Shown one piece after another: positions 1 to 5,582 of a stretch of 7,365 nt of DNA (its first letter is position 1; each line of letters starts with the position of its first letter). The position numbers were made by a program, and so were the translations under genes. The notes under the pieces were generated by a model. That model did no database searches. It had not been told where the DNA came from and worked only from the letters and a program-made list of their open reading frames with translations. This DNA comes from Candidatus Omnitrophota bacterium (GTDB taxonomy: Bacteria; Omnitrophota; Gorgyraeia; 2-01-FULL-45-10), in the NCBI GenBank assembly GCA_022703295.1, contig JAKLDX010000048.1:1-7365 (forward strand), given 5' to 3'.

Positions 1-361
1 AAAGATCTGTGAATAACCTGGGCGAGGGGCTGTGGGTAGAAAAGCTTACGTTCGAAATCTTTTCCAGGTCAAATACACCAATGTCTCCCGGGGCCGATTT
101 AAGGTCAGCGGCATCTATTAATATCACCGTATCGCACGAAGTTGAAAGGATCGGGAATATGTAATTTTCCGGGGCCGTGCCGCAGTCAAAAAGGTTCGCT
201 TTCAGATTTTTCGCCTGGAGAAGCTCTATAAGCTTCGTGCCGAGGCCGTCATCGCCGCGGAGGATATTCCCTATCGTAACTATAGCGGTCTTGCCTTTGA
301 TCCTTTTTCTTATGTCGGATTTAAGTCCTTCCCGCCCGATAGCTCCGTCAGAACTTTTCAA
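1..361 (-). CDS. hycI: HycI-type [NiFe]-hydrogenase maturation protease (partial, C-terminus cut by window edge)
   Basis: The first 120 residues are visible. This endopeptidase family trims the C-terminus of the hydrogenase large subunit after nickel insertion. Motifs in order: VTIGNILRGDDGLG near 28-41, FDCGTAPENYI near 58-68 (closely like GGSAPENDI of E. coli HycI), VILIDAADLKSAPGDIGVFD near 79-98, and STHSPSPRLFTDL near 108-120 (HycI: THNMPLNYLIDQL). The three nickel-sensing ligands of HycI align with Asp38, Asp83 and His110. The start is a TTG at 361; AGGAGAAAGG ends 6 nt before it and no ATG is present. The gene overlaps the HycF-like gene by 14 nt. About 22 residues before the family's usual first strand form a basic leader, longer than in E. 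coli HycI. Given a usual length near 150-160, some 30-50 residues lie beyond the left edge. Function call is firm; the symbol is by closest resemblance. Confidence 0.9.
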   Translation of the reverse strand, partial: MKSSDGAIGREGLKSDIRKRIKGKTAIVTIGNILRGDDGLGTKLIELLQAKNLKANLFDCGTAPENYIFPILSTSCDTVILIDAADLKSAPGDIGVFDLEKISNVSFSTHSPSPRLFTDL

Positions 362-968
362 TTGTAACCTTTCTCCTGCATTTGGCACAAAGCACCTTGA
401 TCCTGTCGGACCTCAGCATATAGTCCCTGGCAGCCTGCGAGATATCTTCGGAAAATCCCATCGCTTTTAAGGAAGCGATAAAAAGTGTCGGGTTCGAGAA
501 TGCGAGCACTCCTATCTTTTTCGCCACCCACTGAAGGTGCGCTTTCGCGGTTATCACATCGCCGCATACCTCGCAAAGAGCAAGTTCTTTCTCGTCCGTC
601 GTGGAAACCATCTCGGCCCTGTCGAACCCGGCCAGATCAAACTCCGTAGTATGTTTTATCCCCGGCGGATTGTCGTCTCTGGTCGTGCACAGCGCACTGC
701 ATTGTCCGCAGTAATGGCATTCGTCCAGATGGAGTATCATTTTGCGTGTAGCCTTACCCCTCGTGACAACGTCCCTGTATTCTATGGCTCTTGCGGGGCA
801 GACAAGCGCACAGGCCGTACAGGCAATGCAACCGGTATTGGAATATTCGGGCTTTCCCCTGAACCTCTTGGCCGGTGAGTGCGGTTCGTAAGGAAATTTC
901 GAAGTATACGGCTTTTTTATAAACGCCGTTATAGCCTCTTTTAATTCTCTTAGTTTAGGATATCTCAT
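348..968 (-). CDS. HycF/HyfH-like 4Fe-4S subunit of energy-converting [NiFe] hydrogenase
   Basis: A 206-residue soluble iron-sulfur protein of the NuoI/HycF/MbhN group. The N-terminus has the HycF pattern FPYEPHSPAKRFRGKPE near 25-41. It is followed by two ferredoxin motifs: C47-x2-C50-x2-C53-x3-C57-Pro and C84-x2-C87-x2-C90-x3-C94, enough for two [4Fe-4S] clusters. The C-terminal third has CEVC at 132-135 and CAKC at 194-197. These match the paired CxxC motifs at the end of E. coli HycF (known family feature) and probably bind one further metal ion. After C94 the usual Pro is Thr95. In family complexes this subunit wires the NiFe small subunit to the electron donor side, on the cytoplasmic face. 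It starts at ATG 968, 14 nt after the PhoU-like gene, with only a weak ribosome binding site. It ends inside the start of the hycI-like gene. HycF-type is preferred over NuoI because of the C-terminal Cys pairs and the protease next door. Confidence 0.9.
   Translation of the reverse strand: MRYPKLRELKEAITAFIKKPYTSKFPYEPHSPAKRFRGKPEYSNTGCIACTACALVCPARAIEYRDVVTRGKATRKMILHLDECHYCGQCSALCTTRDDNPPGIKHTTEFDLAGFDRAEMVSTTDEKELALCEVCGDVITAKAHLQWVAKKIGVLAFSNPTLFIASLKAMGFSEDISQAARDYMLRSDRIKVLCAKCRRKVTIEKF
368..377 (-). promoter_or_regulatory. Ribosome binding site deciding the hycI-like TTG start
   Basis: AGGAGAAAGG on the minus strand, 6 nt before the TTG at 361-359, inside the 3' end of the HycF-like gene. 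It is one of the strongest Shine-Dalgarno sequences in the window. It is the main reason to accept a non-ATG start and a 14-nt gene overlap. Function inferred. Confidence 0.65.
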
Positions 969-982
969 CTGTTTTATCTTCG

Positions 983-1576
983 TTAAAAAAGCTTCACTAT
1001 GTTGGAAGAATGCCTCGCCAGATTACCGGTGAAGTCAAGCATATCAAAGTACATGTTCGCGCCGAGAGGCGTGCAAAGTCCCTGGACGAGCCTCTCCGCG
1101 TGGGCCTTGCGATAGATCTCCACAAGCTCTTTAACGTGGAACCCGTTATCTATGATCTTATTTTTGAGCGCCGAGTTGCCGGTCTTTAAAAATTCCAGCA
1201 GCATCTCGACGGACTTCTGCATAGATTTATACGTCTCGTTGAACTGATCGACCCCTTCATCGCTGAAAAGGAGCCTCTCGTGCACCTTTATCTCGATCCT
1301 TTCTATAAGGCTTGCCGCCTCGTCGCCCATCCTCTCGATCATGGCAACCATTTGTGCCAGTGCCGGCAGGCCTTTTTTATCGCTGGAATTTTTGGAAAGG
1401 GCCATTATTTCTTTCGCGAGGGCCCTCTCGGTCTGGTTCACCTCGTGCTCCTGTTTCATGGCATCCGCCAATATCTCGTGTTTATTTTCCATGAAGCCCT
1501 TTTCTATCAGGGCAAGGATCCCGTAAACTTTATCCGCCATAGATACGGCCTTGTCCCTTATCTCTTTGGCGTCCAT
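983..1576 (-). CDS. PhoU-like (PhoU/DUF47-related) soluble helical protein
   Basis: A 197-residue, almost wholly alpha-helical protein with no signal peptide or membrane segment, so probably cytoplasmic. Two PhoU-type repeats can be recognised. The first has MIERMGDEAASLIERIE near 79-95, matching the lERigDhavnIae motif. The second has NMYFDMLDFTGNLARHSSN near 174-192, a degenerate copy ending close to the C-terminus. Such proteins form three-helix bundles that can bind metal ions and usually regulate phosphate uptake or partner with Na+/phosphate or Pit transporters. No phosphate genes are visible here. The start is the ATG at 1576, 2 nt after the mnhG stop, with AGAGG 5 nt before it; a GTG at 1582 lacks a ribosome binding site. 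It lies between the antiporter genes and the hydrogenase genes, which suggests a job in assembly or regulation of the complex (inference). The exact subfamily is uncertain. Confidence 0.8.
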   Translation of the reverse strand: MDAKEIRDKAVSMADKVYGILALIEKGFMENKHEILADAMKQEHEVNQTERALAKEIMALSKNSSDKKGLPALAQMVAMIERMGDEAASLIERIEIKVHERLLFSDEGVDQFNETYKSMQKSVEMLLEFLKTGNSALKNKIIDNGFHVKELVEIYRKAHAERLVQGLCTPLGANMYFDMLDFTGNLARHSSNIVKLF

Positions 1577-1578
1577 AG

Positions 1579-1914
1579 TCACCTCTTTTTTATTATGTCT
1601 TTTACATATTCATCCGCTACGCTGCCGTCCCACGGCTTAACGCCCGAACGGAATGCTCCCTTTGCCAGGGCATGCACAGAGACCGGAGTGGTCAACGCTA
1701 TAAAAACAATGCACAAAAGCGCCTTGATGCCCGCAGCGGTAAATCCTTTGAACATGAATAATCCAAGTAGTATGGCGCAGGTACCCAGCATAACGCATTT
1801 GGCGGAGGACTGCAGCCTAGTATAGACGTCAGGAAACCTGATAAGGCCTATGCATCCGAAAAAATTCAATATTAGCCCGAGGACGATAAAAAAGGAACCA
1901 AGAGGATTATTCAT
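1579..1914 (-). CDS. mnhG: MnhG/MrpG-type antiporter subunit G
   Basis: A 111-residue, three-helix membrane protein of normal family length. The signature GLIRFPDVYTRLQSSAK is at residues 23-39, directly after helix one. Helix two follows near 41-56, helix three near 62-80, and then the conserved PVSVHALAKGA block at 77-87, matching the PVaaHaia.AA motif of MnhG. The hydrophilic tail (88-111) carries both charges and should be cytoplasmic. The ATG at 1914 lies inside the last codons of mnhF (8 nt overlap). The final codons AAG AGG hold the ribosome binding site of the following PhoU-like gene. It is the last of the contiguous Mrp subunit genes and corresponds to MbhC of archaeal membrane-bound hydrogenase. 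Confidence 0.94.
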   Translation of the reverse strand: MNNPLGSFFIVLGLILNFFGCIGLIRFPDVYTRLQSSAKCVMLGTCAILLGLFMFKGFTAAGIKALLCIVFIALTTPVSVHALAKGAFRSGVKPWDGSVADEYVKDIIKKR

Positions 1915-2275
1915 CGAAATCTTTTCCTTCCAGATATTTCGAAATAGCTACTATGCCTATAAAACTCTGAAGCGCCCACGCGATCCCTATGTCCATATAC
2001 CAATCTCTGCCGGTCGCGATGCTCAGTATGGCACAAAATCCCACTATCAATATGCCCAGCATATTTATCGCAGCCGCCCTGTTAGCAGCGCCCGGCCCTA
2101 TCAGGATACGCGAAAGGCACAAGAACAAAACCCCCAGGAGCCACAACAGCGATCTGCCCAGAAAATCGGATTGCCATCTCAAAGCGGAAGGCAGCGGCAA
2201 TAACAATACTGCCGCCACAAATATAACAACGGATAAAATACCCGTATAATAGCGAACTCTCTTAAATTTACTCAA
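1907..2275 (-). CDS. mnhF: MnhF/MrpF-type antiporter subunit F with extra N-terminal helix, TTG start
   Basis: Small membrane protein, 122 residues from the chosen start. The MnhF core is at about 42-122: a helix ending in LSRILIGPGAANRAAAINML (the R..GP...NR.vA.n motif), a second helix near 68-88, then DWYMDIGIAWALQSFIGIVAISKYLEG, matching the yxDiaivyall motif and last helix. Canonical MnhF has three helices and 85-95 residues. Here a further hydrophobic segment at about 11-32 precedes the core, so four helices are predicted. No ATG is available. The TTG at 2275 is preferred because GGAG lies 7 nt upstream and the overlap with mnhE is only 8 nt. A TTG at 2338 would give 143 residues and also has an AAGGA before it, but needs 71 nt of overlap. 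The gene overlaps mnhG by 8 nt. Confidence 0.87.
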   Translation of the reverse strand: MSKFKRVRYYTGILSVVIFVAAVLLLPLPSALRWQSDFLGRSLLWLLGVLFLCLSRILIGPGAANRAAAINMLGILIVGFCAILSIATGRDWYMDIGIAWALQSFIGIVAISKYLEGKDFDE

Positions 2276-2798
2276 ATATATTCTCCAGTATTTTTTCAAA
2301 TTTGTTAATTGCCGGTATATTAACCGCGGAAGCGTCAAGGCCGTCCTTTATATACAGTAAATGCACATAGAGACAGCCCTTCTCTCTGTTAACATCGACC
2401 GTGGCCGCGCCGGATGTCAATGTGACCGAATTGGCTAAAAATGTCAGCCCCGCGTCGGACTTTAAACCGGTCCTGACCTTCACGGTCCCCGGCCTGACCG
2501 GCACATCGGGATGCATCACCCTGAAAGCGACATCTATATTCGCTTTAACGCATTCGTATAAAAGCACTACCACGTAATATAGGAACCACGGTATTTTTTT
2601 AATATAAGAGGCCGGACCCTTATTCTTTTCAGCCCCGGGCCGGGATTTATTTTCCGGCGATCTGAATATATCCATTTTAAATAATGAGACGAGGTAAGCC
2701 GCCACAAGGCCTGTGATAAGGTTCTTTGGTGTGGGCGGCCATGTCAGAAGGATCCAAACTAAAAACCATATAAAATAAGTTAATATATACGATATCAT
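2268..2798 (-). CDS. mnhE: MnhE/MrpE-type antiporter subunit E
   Basis: A 176-residue protein with hydrophobic helices near 4-20, 26-42 and 68-92, followed by a soluble C-terminal domain. That domain has the family motif LANSVTLTSGAATVDV at 121-136; the usual form is LANSITLTPGT-TVDV, so Pro-Gly-Thr is Ser-Gly-Ala here. A charged loop at about 46-68 (rich in Lys, Glu, Pro and Gly) separates helices two and three. Length is close to the family's usual 160-180. The start is the ATG at 2798, in an ATGA overlap with mnhD. The last codons contain both the ribosome binding site and the TTG start of mnhF. MrpE is needed for assembly and activity of Mrp antiporters and corresponds to MbhA in Pyrococcus hydrogenase. 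Confidence 0.93.
   Translation of the reverse strand: MISYILTYFIWFLVWILLTWPPTPKNLITGLVAAYLVSLFKMDIFRSPENKSRPGAEKNKGPASYIKKIPWFLYYVVVLLYECVKANIDVAFRVMHPDVPVRPGTVKVRTGLKSDAGLTFLANSVTLTSGAATVDVNREKGCLYVHLLYIKDGLDASAVNIPAINKFEKILENIFE
2283..2286 (-). promoter_or_regulatory. Ribosome binding site deciding the mnhF TTG start
   Basis: GGAG on the minus strand, 7 nt before TTG at 2275-2273, inside the last codons of mnhE. The spacing is near ideal and supports the short 122-residue form of mnhF over the longer TTG form at 2338. Seen directly in sequence; function inferred. Confidence 0.6.
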
Positions 2799-4270
2799 CT
2801 GAGCGCCCCCATTGCTGCGCTTGCATATCCGGTGCCGCCGATCAGGATGTTCACGGCCCCTGTCAGTAAGGCATTGGCGGCATTCGGCATAAGTACCACA
2901 CCGCTCGCGACACTGATCACCGCCAGCAGGATAACCGCGAAACCCATTGAGAAAGGCATGCCCTTGGCCCCTGGACGGGCTTCGGCTGCCTTGCCCTGAC
3001 TGAACAATACGGGCGTGAGCGCCCTGAAATAGTACGCGATGGTGAATATCGATACGACCACCGCGATGAACGCGAGCGCGATGTGGCCCGCTTCGATACA
3101 GGCGATAATTATGATAAGCTTGCTCCAGAAGCCTCCCGTAGGAGGAACGCCGCAGATAGACATAGCCCCTGCCAGAGCGGTGAACGCGTTCACCGGTTTT
3201 TTTGCCATGTCGGGATGGTCTTCCACCAGCCCCACATTAAGAAATAAAAGGGATTTCGATATACTATGGTTCAAGATATGAAACAGGCCGCCTACAAGCG
3301 CAAGCTTCGTTCCTACACCAAGAGCTAAAAATATATACCCTATCTGGCTTATGCTTGAATATCCGAGAAGCCGCCTTACGTTGGTCTGTCCGAAAGCCAT
3401 GATGCCGCCCAGCACCATAGACATAACGGCCAGCGCCAGTAAAATATGTGAAACTGCCGGCTGCATACCGAAAACGTTAAATAATATCCTGCCCAAAGTA
3501 TATACGCCGAGTACTTTTATGAGGATGCCGGACGATATCGCGGGTACGGTCGCGGGCGATTCACTGTACGCGTCCGGAAGCCATGAGTGAAAAGGCACAA
3601 GCGCTGCTTTCAGGCCGAACCCCATTAAAAATAATACTGTAACAAATTTTATGACACTGCCGGATTGTTCTTTTGCTGTAAGCGCCGATGCTATGCCAGC
3701 CATGTTGAGCGTGGAGACGTAGCTATAAAGGACTGCTATTCCCAATAACACGAATGTCGAGGCCACGGTGCTCATTACGGCATACTTGAAAGCCGCCTCG
3801 AACGACTCCTTCCTCAGCCCGAACGCGAACAGCGCGTATACCGCGATCGACGCGATCTCGAGGAATACATACAGGTTGAATATATCGCCCGTAACCAGGA
3901 CTCCGTTCACGCCGGAGACGACCATCATGAGCAGAGAATAGTGTTTCCATGTGTCGGAATATTTCTTTATGTAGCTATTTGAATAGAGAACGATGACGAG
4001 CATCACAAAATTGGATATCACAAGCATGAAAGCCGACAGGCTGTCCACCACAAGCGATATCCCGGTCGGGACAGGCCATCTCCCCACATTATATATCAGC
4101 GTCAGCCCGTCTTTCACGTACAGGGCTATAGCGAAAGACAGGGCGGTAATTATCAGGACCCCCGCCTGCGCCAATACCTGGCAGAGCCATCTTGCCTTTT
4201 TGGCGAAAAGCGGTATGAGGAACGCCGCCGCGAGAGGAACTATTATAAGATACTGGATCAGGTCTGCCAT
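2795..4270 (-). CDS. mnhD: MnhD/MrpD-type antiporter subunit D (NuoN/NuoM-like)
   Basis: A 491-residue polytopic protein, the normal length for MrpD, with about 14 hydrophobic segments. The ion-channel residues of the family are present. TM5 glutamate Glu138 lies in VFLEIASIAVYAL, Lys221 in FGLKAALVPFHSWLPDAY (218-235), Lys252 in ILIKVLGVYTLGR, His331 and Lys339 in LFHILNHSISKSLLF, and Lys384 in GGFWSKLII. Unlike the NuoL-like neighbour it keeps the TM5 Glu, so this is the subunit with the complete classical proton-channel set. The start is the ATG at 4270, 3 nt after the mnhC stop, with AAAGG 7 nt upstream. Its TGA overlaps the mnhE ATG (ATGA). Together with the NuoL-like subunit it would form the two-channel antiporter core that in Mrp exchanges H+ for Na+. 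The direction of transport cannot be read from sequence. Confidence 0.95.
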   Translation of the reverse strand: MADLIQYLIIVPLAAAFLIPLFAKKARWLCQVLAQAGVLIITALSFAIALYVKDGLTLIYNVGRWPVPTGISLVVDSLSAFMLVISNFVMLVIVLYSNSYIKKYSDTWKHYSLLMMVVSGVNGVLVTGDIFNLYVFLEIASIAVYALFAFGLRKESFEAAFKYAVMSTVASTFVLLGIAVLYSYVSTLNMAGIASALTAKEQSGSVIKFVTVLFLMGFGLKAALVPFHSWLPDAYSESPATVPAISSGILIKVLGVYTLGRILFNVFGMQPAVSHILLALAVMSMVLGGIMAFGQTNVRRLLGYSSISQIGYIFLALGVGTKLALVGGLFHILNHSISKSLLFLNVGLVEDHPDMAKKPVNAFTALAGAMSICGVPPTGGFWSKLIIIIACIEAGHIALAFIAVVVSIFTIAYYFRALTPVLFSQGKAAEARPGAKGMPFSMGFAVILLAVISVASGVVLMPNAANALLTGAVNILIGGTGYASAAMGALR

Positions 4271-4273
4271 CTA

Positions 4274-4612
4274 TTAACCTTTTAGTTTATTTATTTTCGT
4301 TATGTCGAACGTCCCGTATTTCTCATATATCCTTATAGCGATCGCTATAAGGATAAGCGTAACCGAGAGCTCCAGTACTATCGACGTCATCACCATTGCC
4401 TGCGGAAGAGGGTCCACCATGCGCGCCACTATCTGGTCATTTGCATATATCGGGGCCCTGGACTGGGCGCGATAGCCGGCAAGTATAATGAACAGGTTTA
4501 CCGCATATCCCATTATCCCTATGCCTATTATTATTTTTATAAGGTTCCTCTTCCTGAGCACGCAATAGAGGCCCACGCAAAACAGCATCAAGCATAATAT
4601 GTATGTCACCAT
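4274..4612 (-). CDS. mnhC: MnhC/MrpC-type antiporter subunit C (NuoK-like)
   Basis: A 112-residue, three-helix membrane protein homologous to NuoK. The diagnostic motif VDPLPQAMVMTSIVL is at residues 66-80, closely matching the VDPLPQALVLTAIVI block of MnhC proteins. An acidic residue, Glu81, follows it directly within the third helix, as in this family. Helices lie near 3-20, 25-46 and 72-96, and a charged tail ends the protein. The start is the ATG at 4612, with AGGA 7 nt upstream, starting just inside the end of mnhB. The mnhD start follows 3 nt after the stop. NuoK-like subunits sit between the two large antiporter-like subunits and contribute to the lateral ion path. The typical length and motif make this a firm call. 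Confidence 0.95.
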   Translation of the reverse strand: MVTYILCLMLFCVGLYCVLRKRNLIKIIIGIGIMGYAVNLFIILAGYRAQSRAPIYANDQIVARMVDPLPQAMVMTSIVLELSVTLILIAIAIRIYEKYGTFDITKINKLKG

Positions 4613-4621
4613 AAAGATATC

Positions 4622-5065
4622 CTACTCCGAGTCATACCTGTCAGATTTCGAAAGAAGCACGAGCGCCACAAATATCGCAAAAAGCCCGGCCCCGATTATA
4701 AGCATCTCACAGAACGGCAGGGTTATTTCGCTGTTAAAAAGCCTGCACGATACGCTCTTTTCCAAAAACGCGCCGAACGGGACGCATCCTCCTGAAAACT
4801 TTACTGTCGCCGCATACAGGAATATCAGCGCGCCTGCGCAGGTAAGGCCGCGCAGCACATAAGAACGAAGCCTCTTCAGGGCCATCTCCTTGCCGAAGAC
4901 AAGCATTATGTGGACGAATGACAATGCCACGATAACTCCGCCGGCGAAGCCTCCTCCGGGGCCGGTATGTCCGTTCAGCGAAATATAAACAGCGTAAAGC
5001 AATATGAAGCCCAGGGTGATCTTTGTCACGGTCTTCACTATAACGCTCATACCCTTCTGGATCAT
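4622..5065 (-). CDS. mnhB: MnhB/MrpB-type Na+/H+ antiporter subunit B
   Basis: A 147-residue membrane protein with about four helices. It carries the MnhB signature GHTGPGGGFAGGV at residues 32-44, between the first and second helices. Length agrees with the family (about 140). The same frame stays open upstream to 5338, but that part is the shadow of the MbhD/E-like gene. The ATG at 5065 forms an ATGA overlap with the preceding stop, the usual coupled start in this operon. A second ATG at 5050 would remove five residues and is possible, but the AGAAGGG before it is only 1 nt away, which is too close. The C-terminal part (EMLIIGAGLFAIFVALVLL) is the last helix. The gene is followed by MnhC after 9 nt. 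MnhB is structural and conserved in all Mrp and Mbh complexes; no catalytic residue is known to be missing here. Confidence 0.93.
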   Translation of the reverse strand: MIQKGMSVIVKTVTKITLGFILLYAVYISLNGHTGPGGGFAGGVIVALSFVHIMLVFGKEMALKRLRSYVLRGLTCAGALIFLYAATVKFSGGCVPFGAFLEKSVSCRLFNSEITLPFCEMLIIGAGLFAIFVALVLLSKSDRYDSE

Positions 5066-5580
5066 CTCGGCCTGCCCACCCTTCTTGCTATGGCCATAAC
5101 GCCCACAACCGCGGTGAATATGGCCGCCACTTCGCCCAGGGTATCCATCAACCGGTAGTTCGATGTTATAGCCGCAACCACATTCTTTGCCCCGGTAGCC
5201 GGTATCGCTTCCCGCAAATACACGCCGGAAGCTATGCCGAAATCTCCTCCGCCAAGCGGAATGTTTTTCAGCGCGATATATGCGGCGCCCAGGAATACGC
5301 ACATAAAAAGAACTGTTGAAAAGGTGTTGAAGACCCACCTGCCGGACATGCTGAACGGAAGGTCCTGCCTCATAGTGGCGCGCACCAGTATCACCAGGCT
5401 CATTATCTCAACGACAAGCTGCATTATCGCCAGGTCCGGCGCTTTCAGTATCAGAAACGCCAGCGAGAGGCCAATGCCGACGCTGCCGATCGCGACAACG
5501 CTGGACAGCAGGTCCCTGGCTTCGACCGCAACTATCGCGGCAGCTATCATGAAAAGCAGTATAAGGTGTATCTCTATCAT
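5062..5580 (-). CDS. MbhD-MbhE-like fused subunit (DUF4040 plus MrpA C-terminal domain)
   Basis: A 172-residue integral membrane protein matching the C-terminal part of MrpA, which in membrane-bound hydrogenases exists as separate MbhD and MbhE subunits. Residues 1-72 carry the DUF4040/MbhD part: three hydrophobic helices with the KAPDLAIMQLVVE motif near 46-58. Residues 80-172 are MbhE-like: two more helices around a loop, ending in NVVAAITSNYRLMDTLGE near 133-150, the counterpart of the NVVNVI..FRGFDTLGE motif of MrpA. I chose the ATG at 5580 over an upstream ATG at 5634 for two reasons. The longer form would run back into the NuoL-like gene, and AAGG lies 5 nt before the 5580 ATG, overlapping the end of that gene, whose stop is 2 nt away. 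It overlaps the next gene by ATGA. In Mrp structures this region contributes to the cation pathway between the MrpA and MrpD halves; Na+ transport here is inference. Confidence 0.9.
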   Translation of the reverse strand: MIEIHLILLFMIAAAIVAVEARDLLSSVVAIGSVGIGLSLAFLILKAPDLAIMQLVVEIMSLVILVRATMRQDLPFSMSGRWVFNTFSTVLFMCVFLGAAYIALKNIPLGGGDFGIASGVYLREAIPATGAKNVVAAITSNYRLMDTLGEVAAIFTAVVGVMAIARRVGRPR

Positions 5581-5582
5581 AA

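Noticed and set aside
969..982. Possible internal promoter or terminator in the largest gap, between the PhoU-like and HycF-like genes
   Set aside because: Only 14 nt, with no hairpin plus T-run and no room for -35/-10 boxes; the run of T at the end of the PhoU-like gene is coding (Lys-Leu-Phe).
1280..1825. 181-codon plus-strand reading frame
   Set aside because: It lies antisense to the PhoU-like gene and mnhG, which have clear family motifs; its own translation shows no recognisable domain.
5066..5338. Long in-frame N-terminal extension upstream of MnhB
   Set aside because: It is rich in Arg, Gly and Ser, has no membrane character, and lies fully over the MbhD/E-like gene in another frame; the ATGA-coupled start at 5065 gives the normal family length.
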